This document shows positions 1 through 7,532 of a stretch of 37,717 nucleotides of DNA, piece after piece. Each line of letters begins with the position of its first letter. The stretch's first letter is position 1. Both the position numbers and the translations under genes were made by a program. The stretch lies in the NCBI GenBank assembly GCA_002344565.1, contig DDTZ01000046.1:62812-100528 (forward strand), written 5' to 3'. Origin of the DNA: Bdellovibrionaceae bacterium UBA2351. Its GTDB lineage: Bacteria; Bdellovibrionota; Bdellovibrionia; Bdellovibrionales; Bdellovibrionaceae. The notes below the pieces were generated by a model. It was not told the DNA's origin, made no database searches, and saw nothing but the letters and a program-made list of their open reading frames with translations.

Positions 1-24
1 CCGCGCGCGGTGCTGATTAAGTTT

Positions 25-53
25 TTGCTTTATCGGCGTATCATCACTATTCT
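25..53 (+). promoter_or_regulatory. candidate sigma-70-type promoter of polA
   Basis: TTGCTT (25-30), a 17-nt spacer and TATTCT (48-53) resemble -35 and -10 elements. The predicted start of transcription falls about where the ATG at 63 lies, and no Shine-Dalgarno sequence precedes that ATG, so a leaderless or nearly leaderless transcript is possible. This rests on motif match only. Confidence 0.3.
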
Positions 54-62
54 GTGCGCCAA

Positions 63-2633
63 ATGAAACGTTTATTTTTAGTCGACTCAAGTTCCCTTTT
101 TTTTAGAGCCTTTTATGCCATTCGCCCGTTAACGTCTCCTAGTGGTCTTCCGGTGAATGCGATATATGGGTATCTTTCAATGATCTTAAAATTGATTAAA
201 GATGAGCGCCCCGATTATCTTGCGTTTTGTTACGACGTAAAAGAGCCAAGCTTTAGAAAAGACATATACTCGGAATACAAGAGCAATCGAACTGAAATGC
301 CGGAAGACTTGGCTAAGCAAATGCCTTACATCAAAAAAGTGTCAGAATTATTGGGTATTAAAAGCTATGAACAGGTTGGACTTGAAGCCGATGACTTAAT
401 TGGCTGTTTAAGTGAATGGGGATTAACTCAAGATTTAGCGGTTTATATTGTCAGTGGTGATAAAGATTTTGCCCAATTAGTGAAAGAAAATGTCTACTTA
501 TACGATACGATGAAAGATACGCGCATTGATGCAAAAGGTGTCGTTGAAAAATGGGGCATTAAACCAGAACAATTTCGCGATTATTTAGCTATCGTTGGAG
601 ACTCTTCAGATAATGTTCCTGGAATTAAAGGCATAGGCCCCAAAGGCGCGATAAAACTTCTTGAAGAGTACACTACGCTCGAAGGCATTTATGATAACAT
701 TGATAAAATCGAAGGAAAGTTAAAAATCAAGTTAGTCGAAAATAAAGACAACGCATTTTTATCTAAAGTATTAGTTACGATTAAAACGGATTGTATCTCG
801 GATATTAAGATAAACGAGCTCGAGTACTCACTAAATTCTAATCCTGATTTAGATGCCTGGTTAGATGAATTGAATTTCAAAACATTCAAAAAGACGATTT
901 CGGATTTAGCGTCAATGCCGGCGCAAGCGCCAAAGCCTGTTACGGATATGGCTTCTACAAAAAGTAAAAATCCGGTAGCGGCTCCCGTTCGTCAAGTGAA
1001 AGAGATTAAGGCAGAGCAAACGTCGTTGAATTTGGATTCTTTAAAAGTTTTGGAAACGGTAAGGGATTTAGATCCTACGCAGGTATTCTTTTTTGAATGG
1101 AATGATTTAGTTTATGCCGTTGTGGGATCAGAGCTTCAGCGGGTTAATGCCGATAAAAATTGGAAAGACGAGCTAAAGACATGGGAATGGACAGGCTTTG
1201 ATTTAAAGTGTGTTTGGAAAAAAATAGATGTTGATTTAGATTCAGTGAAAATTAGATCAGATTTGATGATTGACGTGAATACACTTACGTCAAAAGATGC
1301 GTCGACATTACTGAAAGCCTTCAAGGCCATGGGGCAGGTGGATGAATTGACTGAAAAGTCGTCCGTATATGAAGTATTTGAGGCGCTCAAACGTATGCTT
1401 ACTCTTGTAGCCACTCAGCTGCCAGAAACCGATTTTGCATCTGTACTAAAAGAAATGGAATATCCGTTGATTCCCGTTTTAGCCAAAATTGAAAGAGCGG
1501 GTTTTGCAGTGGATACGAAGCAATTAGATGAATATAGCAAAGAATTGCAGGCCCAGATTTTAGTTTTGGAAAAAGAGATTTTTACAGTTGCGGGGAAAGA
1601 ATTTAATATCGGTAGCCCTAAGCAGTTAAGTCAGATTCTTTTTCAAAAGCTGGGATTGGAAGGATCTAAAAAAACGAAAACTGGATTTTCTACAGATAAC
1701 GAAGTTTTAGAAAAATTGAATCATCCAATTGTGCCATTAATTTTAGATTATCGTGAAATTACAAAACTAAAATCTACCTATGTAGATTCTTTGCCTGAGC
1801 AGGTAAGCCCGCAGGATCATCGTATTCATACGACATTCAGTCAGGCACTGACTGCGACAGGTCGTCTATCTAGTAATAATCCAAATCTGCAGAATATTCC
1901 AATTAAGACAGAACGCGGTCGCCGAGTTCGTCAGGCATTCGTCGCAGGTAGAGGCAACAAGATATTGTCGGTGGATTATTCGCAAATTGAACTACGCATT
2001 TTAGCTCACTATAGCAATGATAGAGGATTAATTCAGGCATTTGAAAATGATCTAGATATTCACGCGGCTACCGCGAGTGAAGTTTTTAACGTTCCTCTAA
2101 ATGAAGTAACTAATGATTTGCGGCGAATTGCTAAGGCCGTAAATTTCGGAATTGCATACGGACAAGGAGCTTTTGGTTTAAGTGAAACATTGGGGATTCC
2201 CCGTGCGGATGCGACAAAAATTATCGCTGACTATTTCACTAAATTTTCAGGGGTTCGAGCTTATATTGATGATACGATCAAGTATGCTCACGAGAATGGT
2301 TTTGTTAAAACACTATTCGGACGTAAGAGAATTATTAGCGAACTAAGTGCTAAAAATCCAGCCTTGAAGAAATTTGGCGAACGCGCAGCGATCAATGCTC
2401 CGATTCAAGGTTCGGCAAGCGATATTGTAAAATTAGCGATGATTAAATTAGATTCTAAAATTAAATCTAAGATGATTTTACAGGTTCATGATGAATTACT
2501 ATTTGAAAGTGACGAAGAGACGCTCCAAAAAGAACTCCCGTTGATAAAAGATGTAATGGAAAATATTGTCTCGCTGAAAGTGCCTTTAAAAGTGAATTCG
2601 CAAATTGCCTTGAATTGGGACGACGCCCACTGA
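63..2633 (+). CDS. polA: DNA polymerase I
   Basis: Family A DNA polymerase acting in Okazaki-fragment maturation and repair. The N-terminal 5'-nuclease domain (about residues 1-290) shows GDKDFAQLV and the helix-hairpin-helix stretch VGDSSDNVPGIKGIGPKGA. The C-terminal polymerase domain shows motif A (DYSQIELRILAHYS, about 640), motif B (RRIAKAVNFGIAYGQG, about 690) and motif C (QVHDELLFE, about 807). The middle region, where a 3'-5' proofreading domain would lie, is poorly conserved: FFFEWNDLV replaces the usual DxE motif and the later catalytic Asp motifs are not recognisable, so proofreading is probably lost, as in Taq-type enzymes. I chose ATG at 63 because the following residues (MKRLFLVDSSSLFFRAF) match the family N-terminus; a GTG at 54 is in frame. 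Length about 856 aa is normal. Confidence 0.96.
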   Translation: MKRLFLVDSSSLFFRAFYAIRPLTSPSGLPVNAIYGYLSMILKLIKDERPDYLAFCYDVKEPSFRKDIYSEYKSNRTEMPEDLAKQMPYIKKVSELLGIKSYEQVGLEADDLIGCLSEWGLTQDLAVYIVSGDKDFAQLVKENVYLYDTMKDTRIDAKGVVEKWGIKPEQFRDYLAIVGDSSDNVPGIKGIGPKGAIKLLEEYTTLEGIYDNIDKIEGKLKIKLVENKDNAFLSKVLVTIKTDCISDIKINELEYSLNSNPDLDAWLDELNFKTFKKTISDLASMPAQAPKPVTDMASTKSKNPVAAPVRQVKEIKAEQTSLNLDSLKVLETVRDLDPTQVFFFEWNDLVYAVVGSELQRVNADKNWKDELKTWEWTGFDLKCVWKKIDVDLDSVKIRSDLMIDVNTLTSKDASTLLKAFKAMGQVDELTEKSSVYEVFEALKRMLTLVATQLPETDFASVLKEMEYPLIPVLAKIERAGFAVDTKQLDEYSKELQAQILVLEKEIFTVAGKEFNIGSPKQLSQILFQKLGLEGSKKTKTGFSTDNEVLEKLNHPIVPLILDYREITKLKSTYVDSLPEQVSPQDHRIHTTFSQALTATGRLSSNNPNLQNIPIKTERGRRVRQAFVAGRGNKILSVDYSQIELRILAHYSNDRGLIQAFENDLDIHAATASEVFNVPLNEVTNDLRRIAKAVNFGIAYGQGAFGLSETLGIPRADATKIIADYFTKFSGVRAYIDDTIKYAHENGFVKTLFGRKRIISELSAKNPALKKFGERAAINAPIQGSASDIVKLAMIKLDSKIKSKMILQVHDELLFESDEETLQKELPLIKDVMENIVSLKVPLKVNSQIALNWDDAH

Positions 2634-2796
2634 TGAGTTAGACCAATAATAAGGTTTTCTAGTCATTTTTTGGGAAAATATTTTTTCAAAAGCTATTCGT
2701 TCGTGATGAAAACAAATTAAATGTATGTGGATTTCAAGTCGAATTTTACAAAACCGAAAAATATATACGTGGTTTTATTCGATAGGAGGGCCTTTA

Positions 2797-3276
2797 ATGA
2801 AGTCCAGTAATCAGCCTTACAAACTGCCGTTCCAAACTAAAATTGTCTTCGGTTTTGTCCTTCTGTTAACCGTGGCGCTTATATCTAAGTGGGCTTATTA
2901 CGCATTTTTTCATGTTCATCCAACGTCTCAAAATGAACAACAGCTTTCAGGAATGAAAAATCAAGTCACTGAGGTCTGTCTAAAAGAAGAATCAAAGAGT
3001 ATTAAGACTGCATCTGACGTTTCAGAAGAAGATCAGGATTGGATCACGTTCAAAGCACCTGAGTATTGCAGATGTGTTTCTACGCGTTTAGTTTCCTATT
3101 GGGGCGAGAAAGCGAAACTAGAGCAAATTAATCAGATTAGCGAAGAAAACATGGGCGCCTTCATTGCTCGGCAATTAAAAGGGGAGGAGTCCAAGTCATT
3201 TGTTGATTTTTGTTTATCAAAAGCTCAAAAGGTGGCGGCTAAAAAAGTTACGGCCAGCGCACAGAAACCGAATTAG
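2797..3276 (+). CDS. membrane-anchored periplasmic protein with four cysteines, unknown function
   Basis: A 159-aa protein that I do not recognise. The start is set by a strong AGGAGG at 2784-2789 before ATG 2797; the open frame extends upstream to 2725 but without a ribosome site. One hydrophobic segment (about residues 16-38) follows a basic N-terminus, so it is probably a single-pass inner-membrane protein with a periplasmic domain. That domain has four Cys in the contexts EVCLKE, YCRCVSTR and FVDFCLSK, which could form two disulfides. It follows polA after 163 bp and converges on the lipoprotein gene downstream, overlapping its end by 4 bp. Function is unknown. Confidence 0.75.
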   Translation: MKSSNQPYKLPFQTKIVFGFVLLLTVALISKWAYYAFFHVHPTSQNEQQLSGMKNQVTEVCLKEESKSIKTASDVSEEDQDWITFKAPEYCRCVSTRLVSYWGEKAKLEQINQISEENMGAFIARQLKGEESKSFVDFCLSKAQKVAAKKVTASAQKPN

Positions 3277-3821
3277 TCAGTTTCCCAGCCAACAACTCGT
3301 CCACCTTCGAAATACACAACTCGTTTTTCTTGTTTGAAGCCATCTGGTGTGGAAATTGTTCGTAGGTATCGCCATTTTTCATTTTTGAATAGTGCATTTC
3401 CAGAAGTTTCGATATTGAGTGGATCTCCCCAGCTTTTTTTAACGATGTCATTAGGCATCCCGATTGCGATGTCTTGATTGTCGATGAGGCGTTTATATTT
3501 TCCAGCCATTACAGTAGGTCGGCTAAGGATCTGAGTTTTCATTACCCATTTTTGTTTATCCTCGTAGTCTGAGTTTCTTAGAAAGCTTAATTTTTCTTCG
3601 TCAGACGTAAACCAAGGAAGTAGTTTTGAATACAGTGATTTGTCTTGTTGAGTGATCAAGCCTTTCTCCAAATCGCGAATTTTTCCACGATAGTGCATCG
3701 GTTCTGAATGTGATCCCATTTCGCCGTCCATGTTGGTCGACTCCATTTGTTGACGACGTTCGATTTGGGCGCAGCCCATAACTAGACCAAAAAATATAGA
3801 TGCGATAAAAAATTTTTTCAT
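3273..3821 (-). CDS. SmpA/OmlA (BamE)-like lipoprotein
   Basis: A 182-aa protein with a lipoprotein signal: MKKFFIASIFFGLVMGC has a lipobox VMGC and would be lipidated at Cys17. The C-terminal 75 residues (IGMPNDIVKKSWGDP, then NEKWRYLRT and a final VVYFEGGRVVGWETD) match the general pattern of the SmpA/OmlA/BamE fold: a GMs..V...lGdP helix pair, then strands ending in V.F..g.V.gw. Whether it works in outer-membrane barrel assembly or only shares the fold cannot be told here. It is divergent from the FliL-like gene with 68 bp between, and its -10-like TAGAAT lies only 6 nt before the ATG. Its 3' end overlaps the convergent upstream gene by 4 bp. Confidence 0.7.
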   Translation of the reverse strand: MKKFFIASIFFGLVMGCAQIERRQQMESTNMDGEMGSHSEPMHYRGKIRDLEKGLITQQDKSLYSKLLPWFTSDEEKLSFLRNSDYEDKQKWVMKTQILSRPTVMAGKYKRLIDNQDIAIGMPNDIVKKSWGDPLNIETSGNALFKNEKWRYLRTISTPDGFKQEKRVVYFEGGRVVGWETD

Positions 3822-3851
3822 ACTTTCATTCTAGCTCAGATATCAAAAAAC

Positions 3852-3881
3852 TTGCAGACTAGAGTTGGATTCTCGTACAAT
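3852..3881 (+). promoter_or_regulatory. candidate promoter of the FliL-like gene
   Basis: TTGCAG (3852-3857), an 18-nt spacer and TACAAT (3876-3881) resemble a sigma-70 promoter. The -10 ends 8 nt before the ATG at 3890 and no Shine-Dalgarno sequence is present, so transcription would start at or near the start codon. The complement CTGCAAG lies in the -35 zone of the divergent lipoprotein gene, so the two promoters may overlap back to back. Confidence 0.4.
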
Positions 3882-3889
3882 GGTCAAGA

Positions 3890-4798
3890 ATGACTGATAC
3901 AAAACCGGACGAAAAAGAACAGGCGGCAGTAGATCCAAAGGAAAAAGCTTCTATGGATCTTTTAGAGAAAGCCATCCAAGACAATAGTCCAGAGTTTTTG
4001 AAAGACCTCGAAGCCATCTCTGAAATTGGAAGTGAAAATCTGGATATCGAATTGGTGGATATTGATTTAATCATGGAACAACAGAGGGCTAACAGTTTTA
4101 AAGCCCGAGCTAAAAGATTAGCGAGTCATTTAAATCAATTAGCAATCAAGACTTTTTATTTTGTTAAGGCAATGTTGCTAACTTTTGCCAAAGAAAAAGC
4201 ACCGTACTATTTAAAGAAACTGGCAGCTGCCCTAAAGTCCGTGGGCCAAAGTCTAGGTGGAAAGCTCGCCCAAATTAAGACATTCAGCAAAGTTCAAAAA
4301 GTTATCATGGTGGTAATTGTATTTGGAGTGGCCGGTCTCGGGTTTGTCCTATTTAAAATCGCCACAAGTGGTTTGATCAAAGACGACGAGAAATTATTTG
4401 TTCACACGATGGAAGAGCTCTCTGAACAGAAATTTATTTATTCGTCAGATGATGTGGAAGACTTCTATAACTCGCCACGTGTGAGTCAAAACATCATGTC
4501 GTTGCGTCGTATTATCGTAAATCTTCAAAAATCAAAGAACTCGGGACCTAATCCAATGGGCGCATTCGAGTTTTTTCTTCAGGGAAATTCATCTGATGTT
4601 ATGGTTGAAATTACGGATCGTGAAGCCGAACTTCTTGACCGAATTCAGGGGCAAATCCGATCGTTCTCCTATGACGAGTTAGATACGGTCGAAGGAAAAC
4701 GTCGAATGTTAGAAAAAATGGTTCGAGATCTAAATGAGGATCTTACTAAGGGCAAGATCACTCAGATTTATTTCAAAAATTTCGTTTTAAAAAAATAG
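3890..4798 (+). CDS. single-pass membrane protein with FliL-like C-terminal domain
   Basis: A 302-aa protein. The N-terminus is acidic (about 1-65), then an amphipathic basic helical stretch (about 70-135), a transmembrane helix (about 137-158, VIMVVIVFGVAGLGFVLF) and an extracytoplasmic domain. The last 70 residues follow the pattern of flagellar basal-body protein FliL: ITDREAELLDRIQGQIRSFS, then YDEL, EGKRRM, and LTKGKITQIYFKNFVL at the very end. FliL proteins surround flagellar stators and strengthen their action. This protein is longer at the N-terminus than normal FliL (about 150-180 aa), and no flagellar gene is nearby. It could assist a flagellar stator or a TolQR-type motor such as those encoded downstream; this is inference. 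Confidence 0.7.
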   Translation: MTDTKPDEKEQAAVDPKEKASMDLLEKAIQDNSPEFLKDLEAISEIGSENLDIELVDIDLIMEQQRANSFKARAKRLASHLNQLAIKTFYFVKAMLLTFAKEKAPYYLKKLAAALKSVGQSLGGKLAQIKTFSKVQKVIMVVIVFGVAGLGFVLFKIATSGLIKDDEKLFVHTMEELSEQKFIYSSDDVEDFYNSPRVSQNIMSLRRIIVNLQKSKNSGPNPMGAFEFFLQGNSSDVMVEITDREAELLDRIQGQIRSFSYDELDTVEGKRRMLEKMVRDLNEDLTKGKITQIYFKNFVLKK

Positions 4799-6049
4799 TT
4801 ACGCGGGCTTTTGTTTAAAATTTACGACATCAATATTATAATATTTCAATCGGTCGTGCAGAGTGCTTTTTGGCATTCCAAGTTCTGAAGCAGTTAACTT
4901 TTGATTTCCTTTATTGACGGTTAAACGTTTAATAATCATTTGTTTTTCAATTTCTTTAATGATGGGTAATTGTTGCCCAGAGCGACCGTTCACAAGTTCA
5001 TTATCCAGTGTTTCTTCAGAAGTTGTTTTATCTAAAAGTTTATTTATGTGATTTTCGGTAATTAGCTCATGTGGATAAAGGGCGCTGCAGCGAGCGACCA
5101 GATTTTTGAGTTCGCGAATATTTCCAGGCCATTTATATTTTTTTAACTCCGAAGTTGCTGCGAATGAAAAGCGAACGCGATAGTTTTTACAGAATTCCCC
5201 CAAAAGCATATCGAAATCTTCCATTCGATTAATTAAATCAGGTGGAGAAACTTGAATGACATTTAGACGATAAAATAAATCCAAACGAAATGTTCCTTGA
5301 TTAATTTTTTCGGAAAGATTTTTGTGAGTGGCTGCCAAGATGCGGACGTCGGTTTGAATAGTGCGATCAGAGCCGACGGGACGAATTTCGCTATTTTCAA
5401 GAGCGCGTAGAAGCTTCGCCTGGATCGAATATGGAAGGTCACCGATTTCATCTAGAAATAGAGTTCCTCCGCGAGCGGATTCGAAAGCACCTTTACGATC
5501 AGATACAGCACCCGTAAAGCTGCCTTTGACGTGCCCAAAGAGTTCTGATTCTACTAAGGTTTCAGTTAGGGCCGAGCAGTTAACGCAGACGAGTGGACCA
5601 TCTTTACGGCGCGAACTTTGATGAATCGCCTTAGCGATTACCTCTTTACCGGAGCCTGAGGATCCCAACATTAAAATTGGAAAATCAGATTGGGCACCGT
5701 GAACTAGGCTGTTGAGTTCGTCATTCCAAATCGCATTTTTGCTTTGCAGTGGAAATGCCGATTTTTCCTCAGGCGAGACAATTTGAAATTCCAGGTCGCC
5801 CAGGGTTAAAATATCATTCAGGCTCAGTGTGTGTTCTGTGATTTTTTCGCCATTTACATAGGTGCCGGTCTGACTACGCATGTCTTTAGCAATCAAGCTG
5901 TTATCGCGATATTCAAAGCGAACATGACGCTCGCTCACGTCGGCCGAAGTGACTGGGTATTGGCAGTTTTTGTCGGTACCAAGGGTCATAAAATCAGAAA
6001 TGACGGTAGCGATGCCAGGGTTAGTTAATGGTTTAAGAAGATAGTTCAT
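4799..6049 (-). CDS. FHA-domain sigma-54-dependent transcriptional activator
   Basis: A 416-aa bacterial enhancer-binding protein. The N-terminal FHA domain (about 20-92) has SERHVRF and SQTGTYVNG. The AAA+ domain (about 105-340) has Walker A GSSGSGKE (129-136), the sigma-54 contact loop GSFTGA (176-181, a GAFTGA variant) and Walker B GTLFLDEIGDL. The C-terminus holds a Fis-type helix-turn-helix (KLTASELGMPKSTLHDRLKY). There is no receiver domain, so input is probably phosphothreonine binding by FHA, although the usual Gly-Arg of FHA is Gly-Thr here. A Shine-Dalgarno AAGGAG precedes the ATG. Its partner sigma factor RpoN is encoded at 24036-25472. Target genes are unknown; I did not find a convincing -24/-12 promoter in this window. 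Confidence 0.93.
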   Translation of the reverse strand: MNYLLKPLTNPGIATVISDFMTLGTDKNCQYPVTSADVSERHVRFEYRDNSLIAKDMRSQTGTYVNGEKITEHTLSLNDILTLGDLEFQIVSPEEKSAFPLQSKNAIWNDELNSLVHGAQSDFPILMLGSSGSGKEVIAKAIHQSSRRKDGPLVCVNCSALTETLVESELFGHVKGSFTGAVSDRKGAFESARGGTLFLDEIGDLPYSIQAKLLRALENSEIRPVGSDRTIQTDVRILAATHKNLSEKINQGTFRLDLFYRLNVIQVSPPDLINRMEDFDMLLGEFCKNYRVRFSFAATSELKKYKWPGNIRELKNLVARCSALYPHELITENHINKLLDKTTSEETLDNELVNGRSGQQLPIIKEIEKQMIIKRLTVNKGNQKLTASELGMPKSTLHDRLKYYNIDVVNFKQKPA

Positions 6050-6196
6050 GAGGACTCCTTTGTTGCTATCGCCTTCTATTCAAAGCTGGCGCCATATAGC
6101 CGGAGTCTTGAGTCGTCGATTATTTGTAGTAGAACCTTTTTACCAATTTCTATTCTAAGACTTGAGAAAAACAGGGCTCCTTGATAGATGTAGGGG

Positions 6197-6769
6197 ATGA
6201 CTTTTGTTAAATATATCAAGAGCTGCATCCTAGCTAAGGATTACCCTAAAACTGGGCAGCCTGAAATCGCCTTCGTGGGGCGTTCAAACGCCGGAAAATC
6301 TTCACTTATTAACGGCATTGCTAACCAAAAAATCGCCCATGTCAGCGGTACCCCTGGAAAAACACGCCTCCTTAGCTTTTTCAATTTCAATAATGAATTC
6401 GTTCTTGTGGATATGCCTGGATATGGGTTTGCGGAACGCAGTCATGAAGAGCAAGATGAATGGAAAGTTATGATTGAAAGTTACCTGAGCACAGCTGAGA
6501 AATTGAAAGCTCTAGTTTTGGTAATGGATATCCGTCGTTCATGGAGCGAAGACGAAAAAATGATTCAGGAATTTTCTGAACATATCGGCGTTCCGTTGGT
6601 TGTTGCTCTGACCAAAGCGGATAAACTATCTCGGTCACAAATGATGAAGCGAATGGAAGAATTCGATGAAGATATTGTGCTTAAGCATAAGTACCCGGTA
6701 TCGTCGCTGAAAAAAGACGGTATTGATGATTTAAAGAAACAACTGTATAAATTTATAAATAGGAAGTGA
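6197..6769 (+). CDS. engB: ribosome biogenesis GTP-binding protein EngB (YsxC/YihA)
   Basis: Small GTPase needed for assembly of the large ribosomal subunit. At 190 aa it has normal length. The G1 motif GRSNAGKSS (28-36), switch region SGTPGKTRLLSFF, G3 DMPGYGF and G4 TKADKL are all present, and the C-terminus ends with the usual basic tail. It starts at ATG 6197 and is followed 10 bp later by kdsB, suggesting one transcript. It is divergent from the FHA activator gene. Confidence 0.95.
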   Translation: MTFVKYIKSCILAKDYPKTGQPEIAFVGRSNAGKSSLINGIANQKIAHVSGTPGKTRLLSFFNFNNEFVLVDMPGYGFAERSHEEQDEWKVMIESYLSTAEKLKALVLVMDIRRSWSEDEKMIQEFSEHIGVPLVVALTKADKLSRSQMMKRMEEFDEDIVLKHKYPVSSLKKDGIDDLKKQLYKFINRK

Positions 6770-6779
6770 GATACTAAAT

Positions 6780-7532
6780 ATGCTGCGAATTGGGGTTATT
6801 CCTTCACGATTGAAAGCCACTCGGTTTCCCGATAAACCCCTCGCCAAAATAGCCGGAAAATCACTGATCCGCAGAGTTGTTGAACGCACTCTTAAAAGTC
6901 AGAAATTAGATAGAGTCATTTTAGCAACCGATAGTCAGGCCATTGCCGATGAAGTTAAAGATTTAAACTGCCAAGTCGTATTCACTGATCCCGAGTTACC
7001 ATCGGGAACCGATCGCGTAAATGCCGCAGTTAAAGGGTTAAATCCCGATATCGTAATCAATATTCAAGGTGATGAGCCCTTAATTCAGTTCGAAGTGATT
7101 GATCAGCTGGTCACAGCTTTAGAGGCCGACTCTAAACTGGATTTAGTGACGCTAGGGCAAGATTTTAAGTTCGTGGAAGAGTTTCAATCTCCGAACAATG
7201 TCAAAGTTATTTTGAATGATAAATCTGAAGCCATTTATTTCAGCCGTTTTCCCATCCCGTTTTCTAGAGCTGAAATTACCGATAAAGTGTTCCCTAGCCC
7301 CGTTGTTCTCAAACATATTGGACTATACGGGTTTCGTTACACATTTCTGCATACTTTTTGTCAAACTCCGGTATCGATTTTAGAGAAAAGTGAGTCCCTC
7401 GAGCAGCTCAGGGCGATGAGTCTAGGTGCTAGAATAAAAGTCATTAAGACGCATCACTTTTTTCAAGGAGTCGACGTTCCAGAGGATATACAAAAAGTTG
7501 AAAATTGGATAAAATTAAACCATGAAAAATAG
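6780..7532 (+). CDS. kdsB: 3-deoxy-manno-octulosonate cytidylyltransferase (CMP-KDO synthetase)
   Basis: Activates KDO with CTP to CMP-KDO for attachment to lipid A. The 250-aa length is typical. The N-terminal nucleotide-binding motif IPSRLKATRFPDKPLAKIAG, the VILATDS stretch, INIQGDEPLI and the C-terminal GVDVPEDIQKVE are hallmarks. The gene sits between engB and pyrG; pyrG makes the CTP that it uses, and kdsD/kdsC downstream make KDO precursors. Its end overlaps the annotated pyrG start by 11 bp. kdsA, the remaining KDO synthesis gene, is not in the window. Confidence 0.96.
   Translation: MLRIGVIPSRLKATRFPDKPLAKIAGKSLIRRVVERTLKSQKLDRVILATDSQAIADEVKDLNCQVVFTDPELPSGTDRVNAAVKGLNPDIVINIQGDEPLIQFEVIDQLVTALEADSKLDLVTLGQDFKFVEEFQSPNNVKVILNDKSEAIYFSRFPIPFSRAEITDKVFPSPVVLKHIGLYGFRYTFLHTFCQTPVSILEKSESLEQLRAMSLGARIKVIKTHHFFQGVDVPEDIQKVENWIKLNHEK

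Noticed and set aside
1..10. CCGCGCGCGG palindrome at the window edge
   Set aside because: Only the edge is visible, so its context cannot be judged; it may be part of an upstream hairpin.
5361..5621. 86-codon plus-strand frame within the sigma-54 activator gene
   Set aside because: It is antisense to the AAA+ domain and has no ribosome site or recognisable motif.
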